Positions 7,172-15,593 of a stretch of DNA of 64,000 bases are shown here, one piece after another (within the stretch, counting starts at the first letter, position 1; each line of letters opens with the position of its first letter). The translations under genes and the position numbers were made by a program. Source of the stretch: Candidatus Omnitrophota bacterium (GTDB lineage Bacteria; Omnitrophota; Gorgyraeia; Aquiviventales; Aquiviventaceae); NCBI GenBank assembly GCA_016206685.1, contig JACQRB010000014.1, positions 1 through 64,000 of the forward strand. The letters are read 5' to 3'. Below the pieces are notes generated by a model. That model was not told the DNA's origin, made no database searches, and worked only from the letters and a program-made list of their open reading frames with translations.

Positions 7172-7882
7172 ATGCAAGACGGGATCCTGGTGGTCAATAA
7201 ACCGGTCGGGTTGACGTCCCACGATGTCGTGTTGGCGGTGCGCCGGGCGCTTGGCCTCCGACGGATCGGGCACACCGGCACCCTGGATCCAATGGCCGAG
7301 GGGGTGCTGGTGTTGGTGATCGGGGGCGCCACCAAGGTCCAGCAGCAGCTCCAGGGTCATCGCAAAGTGTACGAGGCGACCATGCAGCTGGGCATCCAGA
7401 CCGACACCGGCGATGCCTGGGGGCGCGTCGTGCAGGAAGCGCCGGTGCCGCCCCTCACGCAGGAGCGCGTCAGCGCGGTGCTGGCGTCTTGCGTGGGACG
7501 GCTGACGCAGACCCCGCCGACGTTCAGCGCGGTCAAAGTCCAGGGCCGGCCGCTGTACTGGTGGGCGAGGCGCGGCCTGCCTCGCGTGGCGCAGCCGCGG
7601 ATGGTGGAGATCTTCTCGATCGAATTGCTGGTCTATGCGCAGGCCCACCTGCGCTGCCGTCTGGAATGTTCAGCGGGGACGTACGTGCGCACCTTGGCGG
7701 AAACCATCGCCCAGCAGCTTGGGACCCTGGGACACGTGAGCCAGTTGACGCGTCTGGCGGTGGGACCCTGGACCCTCGCGCAAGCCGTTGAGCTGGGGTG
7801 GCTCAGCACGGCCTCGCCTGCTGACGTGATGGCCAAGGTGCAACCGGTGGGGGCTCTTCATGCGCCTGCTGCGCGGGCGTAA
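7172..7882 (+). CDS. truB: tRNA pseudouridine-55 synthase TruB
   Basis: 236 residues. Converts U55 in the T loop of tRNAs to pseudouridine. The signature GHTGTLDPMAEGVL carries the catalytic Asp39; VNKPVGLTSHDVV at the N terminus, KVYEATMQLGIQTDTGD and CSAGTYVRTLAE are also family hallmarks. The C terminus is short, so a full PUA domain is probably absent, as in class II TruB proteins. GGAGGG stands just before ATG 7172. The end overlaps ribF by 23 nt. Confidence 0.95.
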   Translation: MQDGILVVNKPVGLTSHDVVLAVRRALGLRRIGHTGTLDPMAEGVLVLVIGGATKVQQQLQGHRKVYEATMQLGIQTDTGDAWGRVVQEAPVPPLTQERVSAVLASCVGRLTQTPPTFSAVKVQGRPLYWWARRGLPRVAQPRMVEIFSIELLVYAQAHLRCRLECSAGTYVRTLAETIAQQLGTLGHVSQLTRLAVGPWTLAQAVELGWLSTASPADVMAKVQPVGALHAPAARA

Positions 7883-8819
7883 CGCGCTGACGCAGCCGCC
7901 GCGGCGCGCGGTGGTCACCATCGGGATGTTCGACGGGGTCCATCTGGGCCATCAACGCCTCATCCGCACGACGGTCCGGTTGGCCAAGCGGCTGCGGGGC
8001 ACGAGTGTGGTCATCACCTTCGATCCGGATCCGCAGCGCGTGCTCAATCCCGCGCAGGCGCAGCCCCGGCTGATGCCGCTCGACGCGCGGCTTGGCTTCA
8101 TCGGGGCTCTGGGAGCGGATCTGGCGTGGGTGATCCCGTTTACGCGGCGCTTCTCGAGGGTCGACGCGGAACAGTTTTTCCGTGAGATCCTCCTGAAACA
8201 GGCCGGCGCGGTCGCGGTCGTCGTCGGGGAAAACTTCTCGTTTGGCCGGAATCGCCGCGGGAACCTGGCGCTCCTGCGGGCCTATGGGCGACGAGATGGG
8301 ATGCGGATCGTCGTGACGCCCCCGGTCGTGAGGGAGCACGAAGTGGTCTCCAGTTCTCGTCTGCGCCGCACCGTCCAGCGTGGCGAGATCGCCTCTGCCC
8401 GCCGACTGTTAGGGCGGCCGGCGCAGTTGTATGGGACCGTGGTGCGCGGGGAAGGGCGCGCGCGCCAATTAGGATTTCCCACCGCCAACGTGCGCCTGGT
8501 GCACGGGCTGGTGCAGCCTCCGCATGGCGTCTACCGGGTGTGGCTTGCCCTCGCCGGGCGGCGGTATCAGGGCCTGATGAACCTCGGCATCCGTCCGACC
8601 TTCCTCAGCCGGCGCGCGGCGTCACGTCGAAACGGCCCCATCCCTGTCGTCTGCGAAGTGCATCTGCCGGGTTTTCGCGGCAACCTCTACGGGCAATCCG
8701 TGACGATCGCGCTCCTTGCGTGGGTGCGGCCTGAGCGGCGCTTCGCCGGCCCTGAGGCGTTGGCGCAGCAAATCCGTCAGGATCTGCGCCGGACGCATCT
8801 CCTTCCCGCTCGTCGCTAG
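7860..8819 (+). CDS. ribF: bifunctional riboflavin kinase / FAD synthetase RibF
   Basis: 319 residues, normal for prokaryotic RibF. Phosphorylates riboflavin to FMN and adenylates FMN to FAD. The N-terminal FAD synthetase domain has TIGMFDGVHLGHQ (HxGH-type nucleotide-binding motif), VITFDPDPQRVL and VVVGENFSFGRNRRG. SSSRLRRTVQRGEI links to the C-terminal riboflavin kinase domain, with GRARQLGFPTANV, GVYRVWL and LMNLGIRPTF. ATG 7860 lies within truB. Last gene of the truB-ribF run; a 200-nt regulatory region follows. Confidence 0.95.
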   Translation: MRLLRGRNALTQPPRRAVVTIGMFDGVHLGHQRLIRTTVRLAKRLRGTSVVITFDPDPQRVLNPAQAQPRLMPLDARLGFIGALGADLAWVIPFTRRFSRVDAEQFFREILLKQAGAVAVVVGENFSFGRNRRGNLALLRAYGRRDGMRIVVTPPVVREHEVVSSSRLRRTVQRGEIASARRLLGRPAQLYGTVVRGEGRARQLGFPTANVRLVHGLVQPPHGVYRVWLALAGRRYQGLMNLGIRPTFLSRRAASRRNGPIPVVCEVHLPGFRGNLYGQSVTIALLAWVRPERRFAGPEALAQQIRQDLRRTHLLPARR

Positions 8820-8893
8820 CCGCCGGCGTTTTTCCTCCTCTTCCCCAGCAGCAGCCTCTTTCGTTCTGAACCTCACTGCGAGCGGCTCCATCC

Positions 8894-8920
8894 TGCTCAA
8901 TTTTGCTCAAACTTGCGCAA
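8894..8920 (+). promoter_or_regulatory. three phased repeats upstream of the dcw promoter
   Basis: TGCTCAA (8894-8900), TGCTCAA (8904-8910) and TGCGCAA (8914-8920) recur with an exact 10-nt period, so they lie on one face of the helix just upstream of the -35 box at 8928. With the preceding T, the last two form TTGCTCAA and the perfect palindrome TTGCGCAA. This is the layout of an activator or repressor site. The protein is unknown; the phasing differs in sequence from the MraZ boxes downstream. Confidence 0.55.
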
Positions 8921-8927
8921 TTTTACC

Positions 8928-8957
8928 TTGACAAAAAGTGGAGGGAACAGGTATAGT
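8928..8957 (+). promoter_or_regulatory. main promoter of the dcw cluster
   Basis: TTGACA (8928-8933) and TATAGT (8952-8957) separated by 18 nt form a near-consensus housekeeping promoter. Transcription would start around 8964, just before the first MraZ box. It is the only clear promoter between ribF and mraZ and is likely to drive the long run of tightly packed genes to ftsA. Confidence 0.85.
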
Positions 8958-8970
8958 TTGGGGGTTGTAG

Positions 8971-9016
8971 TGGGAGGAAGTGGTAACTCGTGGTAACCCA
9001 AGCGAACTCTGTGGGT
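8971..9016 (+). promoter_or_regulatory. MraZ operator boxes
   Basis: TGGGA (8971-8975), TGGTA (8981-8985) and TGGTA (8991-8995) stand exactly 10 nt apart, that is, separated by 5 nt. This matches the known MraZ target of TGGGN repeats spaced by 5 nt. A fourth TGGGT lies at 9012-9016, one base out of phase, next to the ribosome binding site. The position between promoter and mraZ start suggests autorepression of the whole cell wall operon. Confidence 0.8.
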
Positions 9017-9021
9017 AAGGG

Positions 9022-9459
9022 ATGTTTTACGGGGAATACGAGCACGCCATTGACCGCAAAGGCCGCCTCATCATTCCGGCCGGTTTCCGCAAGGTCCTCC
9101 AAGCCCAGGGCAGCAGCACCCTCTTTCTCACCCGCGGGCTGGACGGCTGTCTGTTTCTGTTCGCGGAATCCGAGTGGCGGTTGGCGGAATCGCGCTTCAA
9201 GCAGGTCCCCTTCACCAAGGCGGAAGGCCGGAAATTCAACCGGCTCTTTTTCTCCGGGGCGAGCGAGGTCGCGCCCGATCGCTTGGGCCGGGTGTTGATT
9301 CCCAAGCATCTCAAAGACTTTGCGCAGATCAGGCAGGATGTCGTCATCGTCGGGATCTCCAATCGTATCGAGATTTGGGCCAAGGGCAAATGGCAGGAGT
9401 TCTACGAGACCTCGCGGCAGAGCTTTGAGGACGTGGCCGAGAAGATCCTGTTGGAATAA
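9022..9459 (+). CDS. mraZ: transcriptional regulator MraZ
   Basis: 145 residues, typical of MraZ. It has two SpoVT/AbrB-like halves: MFYGEYEHAIDRKGRLIIPAG in the first and ASEVAPDRLGRVLIPKHLK with VVIVGISNRIEIWAKGKW in the second. The DxKGR and DxxGR motifs are the DNA-binding signature. MraZ forms a ring-shaped oligomer that binds repeats upstream of the dcw cluster, as seen at 8971. ATG 9022 follows TAAGGG. First gene of the cluster. Confidence 0.95.
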   Translation: MFYGEYEHAIDRKGRLIIPAGFRKVLQAQGSSTLFLTRGLDGCLFLFAESEWRLAESRFKQVPFTKAEGRKFNRLFFSGASEVAPDRLGRVLIPKHLKDFAQIRQDVVIVGISNRIEIWAKGKWQEFYETSRQSFEDVAEKILLE

Positions 9460-9473
9460 CCGTCTCGTGGTGG

Positions 9474-9590
9474 ATTGCGAATTGCGGAATGGGGATTGAC
9501 GTGGAGTGCGATCTAGACATCATGGCCCGGCCACGCTCGAACTCCAACGATGCGAATGCGCCATCCGAACGCCGCCATCCGAACGCCGCC
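9474..9590 (+). repeat. 7-nt repeats at the mraZ / rsmH border
   Basis: Block one, from 9474: ATTGCGA, ATTGCGG, AATGGGG, ATTGACG. Block two, from 9556: ATGCGCC, then ATCCGAA-CGCCGCC twice in tandem (9563-9576 and 9577-9590), a 14-nt unit made of two heptads. Together they cover the intergenic gap and encode most of the nonconserved N terminus of RsmH. They follow the same 7-nt rule as the other repeats in this window. Confidence 0.6.
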
Positions 9591-10496
9591 GTCAACTGGC
9601 ATCAACCCGTCTTGGTGAACGAAGTCATCCAGTGTCTCGAGCCGGTTCCCGGCACCACCTTCGTTGATTGCACCGTGGGAACCGGGGGACACGCCAGAGC
9701 GATCCTCCCGCATCTGCTGCCGGTCGGAGCCGGGACCCCAGGCCGGCTGATCGGCATTGACTGCGATGCCACCGCGCTGGCCCAGGCCCGGCAACGCCTG
9801 GCGGAGTTTCGTCCCTACGTTGAGGTGGTGCATGACACTTTCAGCCATCTGCCTGAGATCTTGGCCCGCGCCGGGTTGACCCAGGTGCATGGGCTCGTGG
9901 CCGATTTGGGGATGTCGAGTCTCCAGGTCGATGATCCGGCGCGCGGGTTTAGTTTTCGGCATGAAGGTCCGCTGGACATGCGCATGGATCAGCGCTTGCC
10001 GACGACGGCCGCCGACCTGATCCGCACCCTGTCCGAGGACGAAGTGGCGGATCTGCTGTCCCGCCTGGGTGAAGAGCGCTGGGCCAGGCGCATCGCCGGG
10101 CATCTGGTTGACAGGAGAGCGCGCACCCCGATCGTGACCACGACGCACCTGGCGCAGGTCATCGCCGAGGCGGTGCCGCGGCGCGCCGGGTCCAGGCGCT
10201 TGCATCCGGCCACGAGGACCTTTATGGCCCTGCGCATGGCCGTCAATGACGAGCTCCTCGCGCTGCAGCGGTTGCTGGAGGCGTTGCCCGAGGTGCTGCT
10301 CCCGGGCGGCCGCGCGGCGATCATCACGTTTCACTCGCTGGAAGATCGTCTGGTCAAACACGCGTTCCAACGGGGCGCGCGGGATGGGGTGTTTCGGCTG
10401 CTGACGAAAAAACCCCTGCGTCCCTCGGCCAGGGAAGTCGCCGCCAATCCCCGCAGCCGCTCGGCCAAACTCCGGTCGGTGGAGCGTTGCTCATGA
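9522..10496 (+). CDS. rsmH: 16S rRNA (cytosine-1402-N4)-methyltransferase RsmH
   Basis: 324 residues from ATG 9522; an in-frame ATG at 9489 would add 11 residues, and neither start has a strong ribosome binding site. It methylates C1402 of 16S rRNA using SAM. HQPVLVNEV opens the conserved part, FVDCTVGTGGHA is the SAM motif I, GIDCDATAL motif II, and GLVADLGMSSLQVDDPARGFSFRHEGPLDMRMD the catalytic region (given here as the stretch from about 9895 to 9990). The first ~25 residues lie outside the family core and are partly encoded by 7-nt repeats. The stop overlaps the ftsL start. Confidence 0.93.
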   Translation: MARPRSNSNDANAPSERRHPNAAVNWHQPVLVNEVIQCLEPVPGTTFVDCTVGTGGHARAILPHLLPVGAGTPGRLIGIDCDATALAQARQRLAEFRPYVEVVHDTFSHLPEILARAGLTQVHGLVADLGMSSLQVDDPARGFSFRHEGPLDMRMDQRLPTTAADLIRTLSEDEVADLLSRLGEERWARRIAGHLVDRRARTPIVTTTHLAQVIAEAVPRRAGSRRLHPATRTFMALRMAVNDELLALQRLLEALPEVLLPGGRAAIITFHSLEDRLVKHAFQRGARDGVFRLLTKKPLRPSAREVAANPRSRSAKLRSVERCS

Positions 10497-10807
10497 GCCG
10501 GCGTCGGATGATCGCGCTCATCGGGATCATGGTGGCCGTGGGGGGCATGCGCGTGAGCCAGCAGACGGCTCTCCGGCTGAAGGGCTATGCGCTTGGCCGC
10601 CAACAATCGCAGGTGCGCGCGCTCGAAAACGAAAGCCTGTGGCTGAAAGCCCAGGTGGTGGGGCTGCAATCGCCGGCGCGCCTGGCCGGCGCCCTGACGG
10701 ATCGGCCTCGCAAGCTCGTCGCGCGGACCACCCTCACTTCGACGCCTCAGAGGACTCGGCTGGCCCATGCCGGCCTCTCCTCGGAGCTGGCGGTGGCCTC
10801 GGAATGA
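10493..10807 (+). CDS. ftsL: FtsL-like septal protein
   Basis: 104 residues from ATG 10493, overlapping the rsmH stop in an ATGA. A short basic N terminus is followed by one membrane segment (MIALIGIMVAVGGMRVS) and a heptad-type helical stretch (QSQVRALENESLWLKAQVV), then a disordered tail. This is the topology of FtsL, which bridges FtsQ-FtsB to FtsW-FtsI at the septum. FtsL is poorly conserved, so the call rests mostly on topology and on the position between rsmH and ftsI. Confidence 0.75.
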   Translation: MSRRRMIALIGIMVAVGGMRVSQQTALRLKGYALGRQQSQVRALENESLWLKAQVVGLQSPARLAGALTDRPRKLVARTTLTSTPQRTRLAHAGLSSELAVASE

Positions 10808-12513
10808 CACTGAGGACCACGAATCAACGCGTGGTGGCGCTCTATGCCGGATTCCTGGCGGTCTTGGGTATCCTCTGGGTGCGCTGTGTGTGGCTGCAGA
10901 CGATCCAAGGCGCGTGGCTGGCTCGGTTGGCGCGGGCGCAGCATCATGCGGCGCAGGCGATTCACGGCCCCCGCGGCACGATCTACGATCGCACGGGTGC
11001 GGTGCTGGTGATGAGCGTGCCGGTGCCCTCCGTGTTTGCGGATCCTCGCCGTGTGGCAGCCAAGTCGGACGTGGCGACGCACGTCGCCAAGCTCGTCGGC
11101 CGAAATCCGGGTTTCATCCGTCAGCGTCTGGAACGCGATCGGGGATTCGTGTGGTTGGCCCGGCAGGTCGATCCCGCGCTTCGGCCGCAGCTTGGGCCGC
11201 TGTTCCACGAGGGGATCGGCGTGCGGGAAGAGCCCAAGCGGGTCTACCCGCACGGGACGATGACGGCGCATGTCCTGGGTCATGTGGATATTGATGAGCG
11301 GGGCTTGGAGGGGCTGGAGCTCGTGTTCAACAGCGCCTTGCAGGGCCAGCCAGGCTGGCGGGCGAGCCTGCGCGATGCCAAAGGGGATGTGCTGATCGGA
11401 CCGTGGACGCGGGACGTCAAGCCCGCTCCGGGGTTCGATCTGGTGTTGACGATTGACAGCGTCGTGCAGGGGGTCGCCGAAGAGGCCTTGGCCTGGGGGG
11501 TCAAGACGTTCCACGCCAAAGGCGGTTCGCTCATCATCCTCGAGCCGCACACAGGGGCGATCCTGGCCCTGGCCAATCAGCCCGGCTTTGACCCCAATCA
11601 TGCGGGACGCGCCTCCGCAGCGGCGCGGCGCAATCGCGCGGTGACGGACCTGATGGAGCCGGGCAGCGTCTTTAAGATTGTGACCGCGGCGGCGTTGCTG
11701 GAGGAAGGGGCGGTGCGGCCGGACGAGCAGGTCTTCTGCGAGCAGGCGAGCTACCCCACGGTCGGCCGGCACGTCCTCCATGACCACCGGCCTCATGGGT
11801 GGCTGACGTTTGCCGAGGTCATCACGTACTCCTCCAATATCGGGACGGCGAAGCTCGCGCAGCGGCTGCCTCCCGCCACGCTGCACCGCTACATCCAAGC
11901 GTTCGGGTTCGGACGCAAGACGGGAGTGGAGTTGCCCGGCGAGGTCAGCGGGATGGTCGTGCCGCCCTCGCGCTGGTCGAAGCTCTCCCCCTTCATCATC
12001 CCGATCGGCCAAGAGATTGCCGTGACCCCCATGCAGCTGGCGGTGATGACCGCCGTCGTCGCCAATGGGGGGTGGAAGGTCCAGCCCTACCTCGTCGAGC
12101 GCATCCAAACACAGGACGGCGAAGTGATCCGAACCGATCAGCAGCCTACGCGCGAACAGTTGCTCAGCCCCAAGACGGTCGAGCGGCTGCAGACGATGCT
12201 GAGTAAAGTCGTGGAATCGGGCACCGGCCAGCTGGCGAAGATTCAAGGCCTCACGGTGGCCGGTAAAACCGGGACGGCTCAGAAGCTTGAGCCAAACGGC
12301 CGCTACTCCCACAGCCGTTACGTCGCCTCCTTCGTCGGCTATGGGCCGGTGCCCGATTCTCGTTTTGCGATGGTCGTGACGGTGGATGAGCCGCAGCCGG
12401 TCCACTTCGGCGGCGTGGTCGCGGCTCCGATCTTCCGCCGGGTCGTGGAGCAACTGATGGGCTACTGGGACCTCGCTCCCGCCGGGCCGGCCGGCCTGAT
12501 GGCCAAATTCTGA
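10804..12513 (+). CDS. ftsI: septal peptidoglycan transpeptidase FtsI (PBP3)
   Basis: 569 residues from ATG 10804, overlapping ftsL by 4 nt. One N-terminal membrane anchor (ALYAGFLAVLGILWVRCVW), a pedestal domain (HGPRGTIYDRTG), then the transpeptidase domain with the three active-site motifs: Ser288-x-x-Lys (SVFK), Ser343-Ser-Asn and Lys488-Thr-Gly. It cross-links septal peptidoglycan with FtsW. There is no PASTA domain, so it is not the Spo/PBP2x type. The TGA stop is followed after 2 nt by the long palindrome at 12516. Confidence 0.95.
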   Translation: MTLRTTNQRVVALYAGFLAVLGILWVRCVWLQTIQGAWLARLARAQHHAAQAIHGPRGTIYDRTGAVLVMSVPVPSVFADPRRVAAKSDVATHVAKLVGRNPGFIRQRLERDRGFVWLARQVDPALRPQLGPLFHEGIGVREEPKRVYPHGTMTAHVLGHVDIDERGLEGLELVFNSALQGQPGWRASLRDAKGDVLIGPWTRDVKPAPGFDLVLTIDSVVQGVAEEALAWGVKTFHAKGGSLIILEPHTGAILALANQPGFDPNHAGRASAAARRNRAVTDLMEPGSVFKIVTAAALLEEGAVRPDEQVFCEQASYPTVGRHVLHDHRPHGWLTFAEVITYSSNIGTAKLAQRLPPATLHRYIQAFGFGRKTGVELPGEVSGMVVPPSRWSKLSPFIIPIGQEIAVTPMQLAVMTAVVANGGWKVQPYLVERIQTQDGEVIRTDQQPTREQLLSPKTVERLQTMLSKVVESGTGQLAKIQGLTVAGKTGTAQKLEPNGRYSHSRYVASFVGYGPVPDSRFAMVVTVDEPQPVHFGGVVAAPIFRRVVEQLMGYWDLAPAGPAGLMAKF

Positions 12514-12515
12514 TG

Positions 12516-12630
12516 ATCCCACCACCTGCCTCTCAGCCTCTGGCTGGCGCACTCGCGCCAAGCTGGATTGTTGTGGTCACAGCGAGTGCGCGGCCCCGCC
12601 GGTGGGCGGGGCTGAGGCAGGTGGTGGGAT
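12516..12630 (+). repeat. stop-to-start palindrome, copy A (ftsI / murE)
   Basis: 115 nt bounded by a perfect 17-bp inverted repeat: ATCCCACCACCTGCCTC (12516-12532) and its complement (12614-12630). Inside lie a small hairpin (CAGCC/GGCTG), a central 10-bp stem (GCGCACTCGC/GCGAGTGCGC) and a right hairpin (CCCCGCC/GGCGGGG), giving a cloverleaf-like fold. The right arm ends in GGTGGTGGGATG, so it contains the murE start and its only possible ribosome binding site, both buried in the stem. No T-tract. Copy B at 24234 shares the outer arms and core; the right hairpin differs in sequence but keeps its pairing. Confidence 0.9.
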
Positions 12631-14098
12631 GACCCTGCGCCAACTGTGCCGCGGCTTGACGAGCCAGGTCGCGCCGCCGATTCCGGTCAGCGGCGTGTCC
12701 TGCCATTCCAAGCAGGTGCGGGCCGGAGAGCTCTTTGTCGCCGTCCGCGGCAGCGCCCAGGATGGCCATCAGTTTCTCGACGAGGCGGTGCGCCGGGGAG
12801 CCTGTGCGCTGATCGTGGAGCGGCCTCCGCTGGCGCGCGTGACGTGTCCCGTCGTGGTCGTGCCGGATTCCAAGCGGGCCCTGGCCCTGATCGCCTCGCG
12901 GTTTTACGGCGAGCCGGCCAGCCGCTTGCGGCTTATCGGCGTGACCGGCACCAACGGCAAGACCACCACGACCTACCTCCTGAAAGCGATCCTCGAAGCG
13001 GCCGGGCAGCGGACAGGCTTGCTCGGGACGGTCGTCTACGAGATCGGCCAGCGGCATCTGCCGTCGCTGAACACGACGCCAGGGGCGCTGGAGTTGCAGC
13101 GCCTGCTCGCCCAGATGGTCGAGCAAGGCCTGTCCTGGTGCGCCATGGAAGTGTCGTCTCATGCCCTGGATCAGGGACGCATTGAGGGCCTGCGGTTCGA
13201 CGCGGCGATCTGGACGTGTCTGGGCTCCGACCATCTGGACTACCATCAGACCCTCGAGCGCTATGCGGCCGCCAAACGGCGTCTCTTCACCTACCTGCGG
13301 CCGCAAGGCTACTCCGTGATCAACGCGGATGACGCGTATGGCCGCATGCTGCTTGAGGGCTTCGCGCGCCAACCCGTCGTCAGTTACGGCACCGAGCATC
13401 CGGCGACGGTGTCCATTCGGACGCTGTCGTGCGGCTGGGAGGGGATGGACCTGGTCATCGAGAGTCCCTGGGGCGTGGTTCCCGTCCACACCCCGCTGGT
13501 CGGGCGTCACAACGTCCTGAACATCGCCGCGGCCTCCAGCGCCTGCCTGGCGCTCGGGATCGAGTCGTCCGCGATCCAAGAGGCCCTCGCCGAGTTCGGG
13601 CAAGTCCCCGGGCGGATGGAGCGCGTCCCGAACGAGACCGGGCTGTTGGCCGTCGTGGACTACGCCCATACGGCGGATGCCCTGCGGCTGGTCTTGCTCT
13701 CGTTGCGGGAGTTGGTGCGGGGCCGGCTGATCGTCGTGTTTGGCTGCGGGGGCGATCGGGATCAGAGCAAGCGGCCCGCGATGGGCCAGGCGGCCAGCCT
13801 CTTAGCCGATCATGTGATCCTCACCTCGGATAACCCGCGCCGCGAGCATCCCCTGGACATCATCCATCAGATCAAAGCCGGGTTTGCGCCGGGCTTTCAG
13901 GAGTATCAGGTGGTCGTGGATCGGGAGCAGGCGATCACGACCGCGCTGGCGATGGCCCGGTCCGATGACGGAGTCCTGATTGCGGGCAAAGGCCACGAAG
14001 CGTACCAGATTTTTGACCACATCACGGTCCCGTTTTCCGACCGGGACGTGGTGGAACGCTGTTTTTCATACTCGGCTAAGGCGATCGCCGTCCCATGA
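12629..14098 (+). CDS. murE: UDP-MurNAc-tripeptide synthetase MurE (meso-DAP type)
   Basis: 489 residues from ATG 12629, inside the right arm of palindrome A. Adds the third amino acid to UDP-MurNAc-L-Ala-D-Glu. VTGTNGKTTTTYLL is the ATP loop, LNTTPGALELQ and MEVSSHALDQGR are MurE signatures, and HLDYHQTLERYAAAK holds the carbamylated Lys region. TSDNPRREHP is the DNPR motif that marks specificity for meso-diaminopimelate, so the wall is of Gram-negative type. VFGCGGDRDQSKRPAMG and GKGHEAYQ close the C-terminal domain. Confidence 0.95.
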   Translation: MTLRQLCRGLTSQVAPPIPVSGVSCHSKQVRAGELFVAVRGSAQDGHQFLDEAVRRGACALIVERPPLARVTCPVVVVPDSKRALALIASRFYGEPASRLRLIGVTGTNGKTTTTYLLKAILEAAGQRTGLLGTVVYEIGQRHLPSLNTTPGALELQRLLAQMVEQGLSWCAMEVSSHALDQGRIEGLRFDAAIWTCLGSDHLDYHQTLERYAAAKRRLFTYLRPQGYSVINADDAYGRMLLEGFARQPVVSYGTEHPATVSIRTLSCGWEGMDLVIESPWGVVPVHTPLVGRHNVLNIAAASSACLALGIESSAIQEALAEFGQVPGRMERVPNETGLLAVVDYAHTADALRLVLLSLRELVRGRLIVVFGCGGDRDQSKRPAMGQAASLLADHVILTSDNPRREHPLDIIHQIKAGFAPGFQEYQVVVDREQAITTALAMARSDDGVLIAGKGHEAYQIFDHITVPFSDRDVVERCFSYSAKAIAVP

Positions 14099-14173
14099 CA
14101 CCACGACTGGCTCTGGTCTGCCTCGCGCAGACCATGGGGGTCGTGTTGTCTCTTGACGGCCTCGGCGGGAGAC
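14098..14173 (+). repeat. hairpin-rich murE / murF spacer
   Basis: The 82-nt gap starts with an outer stem that uses the A of the murE stop: ACACCACGAC (14098-14107) with GTCGTGTTGT (14140-14149), one mismatch. Within it is a perfect 8-bp stem TGGTCTGC (14114-14121) with GCAGACCA (14127-14134). A third, GTCTC/GAGAC (14148-14152 with 14169-14173), follows before the murF start. It has no T-tract, so it is not an obvious terminator. It resembles the stop-to-start palindromes in style but not in sequence, and its arms do not reach the start codon. Confidence 0.5.
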
Positions 14174-14180
14174 AGACCTG

Positions 14181-15593
14181 ATGCCCACCTGGACGGTCGG
14201 CCAGCTCCTTGAGGCCACGGGCGGTGAGTTGATCAGCCGCCCGCATGCCGATCCTGAGGCCGACCGCTCGATCCCGGTCGAGGGCGTGAGCCTGGACTCC
14301 CGTCGCCTCAGACCCGGCGAGGCCTTCCTGGCGATCCGAGGCCCGCGGTTTGACGCCCACCGGTTCATCCCTGACGTGATCGATCGCGGGGCCGCCTGCC
14401 TGGTGGTGTGCGACGCACCGCCGTCCCCCCCGCCCATCCCGACGATTCTGGTGTCCGAAACGGCGCAAGCCTTGGGGGCCATCGCGGCGGCCTATCGCCG
14501 TCGCTTTCGGATTCCCGTCATCGCGGTGACCGGCTCCTGCGGCAAGACGACGACGAAAGAACTCATCGCGCATCTGTTGAGCCAGGATCATCGCGTCCTC
14601 AAGACGAATGGGACCGAGAACAACCACATCGGCCTGCCGCTGACGTTGCTCCGGCTGGACGCCTCGCATGACGTGGCCGTGGTGGAATTGGGTTCGAACC
14701 ATCCCGGAGAGATCGCGTCTCTGGCCCGGATCGCGCGCCCCACCGTGGCGGTCATCACCAATGTCGGACCTGCGCACCTGGAGTTTTTCGGATCGCTGGA
14801 GGCCGTGCGGCAGGAAAAACTGTCGCTGCTCGAGGCGCTGGAGCCTGCCGGCTCGGCGGTCCTGCCCGGCGATCAGCTCGAGGTTCTCCTCGGCGCCAAG
14901 CAACGGCTGCCTCCGGGGATCACCCTGCTGACATTCGGAACCTCACAACAGTGCGGCGTGCAGGCCTGCGGGCTGAGTCGGCAGGACGGCGTCTTGTCGA
15001 TGCGGCTGCGGGATGCGCCCGGAACGTTTTGCGTGCCGCTGCTGGGCTCGCACAATGTGGAGAATACCCTGGCGGCGCTGGCCTGCCTGCGGGTGCTCGG
15101 CGTGCCGCTGGACCCGGTGCGGGAGCGCCTGGCACGTTTCTCTCCGCTGCCGCTTCGCTCGCAACTGCTCCGGGTGAACGGCCTGACCATTCTCAACGAC
15201 TGCTACAACGCCAACCCCCTCTCCTTCGCCAGGGCGCTGGAAGTCCTGCGGGACCTCGAGGTCAAACGCCGGGTCGTCATCGCGGGTGACATGTTGGAAC
15301 TGGGGGCGATCTCGCCTGCCGCCCACGAAGCGATCGGCCGGCTCTGCGCGCAGTTGGGGATCGATGTCGTGGTGGCGGTGGGCACGTTCGCCGAAGAAGT
15401 CGCGCGAGGCGCCTCCGAGACGACGCACACGCGCACCGTGATCTGTCGCACCGTGGAGGAGCTGCAGGCGCTCGCGCCTTCGCTCGTGCAGAACGGGGAC
15501 GGGTGGCTCATCAAGGGCTCGCGCAAACTGCAATTGGAGCGGGTGACGGAGCATTTGGTGCACTGCGTGTCCGCGCATGCCCATGTCGCTTGA
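14181..15593 (+). CDS. murF: UDP-MurNAc-tripeptide--D-Ala-D-Ala ligase MurF
   Basis: 470 residues. Adds D-Ala-D-Ala to the UDP-MurNAc tripeptide, completing the pentapeptide. VTGSCGKTTTKELIAHLL is the ATP loop, LKTNGTENNHIGLPLTLL and VELGSNHPGEI are MurF signatures, ITNVGPAHLEFFGS and LNDCYNANPLS follow, and GDMLELG and LIKGSRKL mark the C-terminal domain. Cytoplasmic. The end overlaps mraY by 17 nt. Confidence 0.95.
   Translation: MPTWTVGQLLEATGGELISRPHADPEADRSIPVEGVSLDSRRLRPGEAFLAIRGPRFDAHRFIPDVIDRGAACLVVCDAPPSPPPIPTILVSETAQALGAIAAAYRRRFRIPVIAVTGSCGKTTTKELIAHLLSQDHRVLKTNGTENNHIGLPLTLLRLDASHDVAVVELGSNHPGEIASLARIARPTVAVITNVGPAHLEFFGSLEAVRQEKLSLLEALEPAGSAVLPGDQLEVLLGAKQRLPPGITLLTFGTSQQCGVQACGLSRQDGVLSMRLRDAPGTFCVPLLGSHNVENTLAALACLRVLGVPLDPVRERLARFSPLPLRSQLLRVNGLTILNDCYNANPLSFARALEVLRDLEVKRRVVIAGDMLELGAISPAAHEAIGRLCAQLGIDVVVAVGTFAEEVARGASETTHTRTVICRTVEELQALAPSLVQNGDGWLIKGSRKLQLERVTEHLVHCVSAHAHVA

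Noticed and set aside
10747..12561. A 604-codon minus-strand frame across ftsI
   Set aside because: Antisense shadow of ftsI; composition rich in Arg, His and Gln without domain features.
12540..12600. Insertion sequence between ftsI and murE
   Set aside because: The element is about 115 nt and has no transposase gene; at most it is a non-autonomous element.
12516..12630. Intrinsic terminator between ftsI and murE
   Set aside because: The stem is strong, but no T-tract follows; the right arm contains the next start codon.
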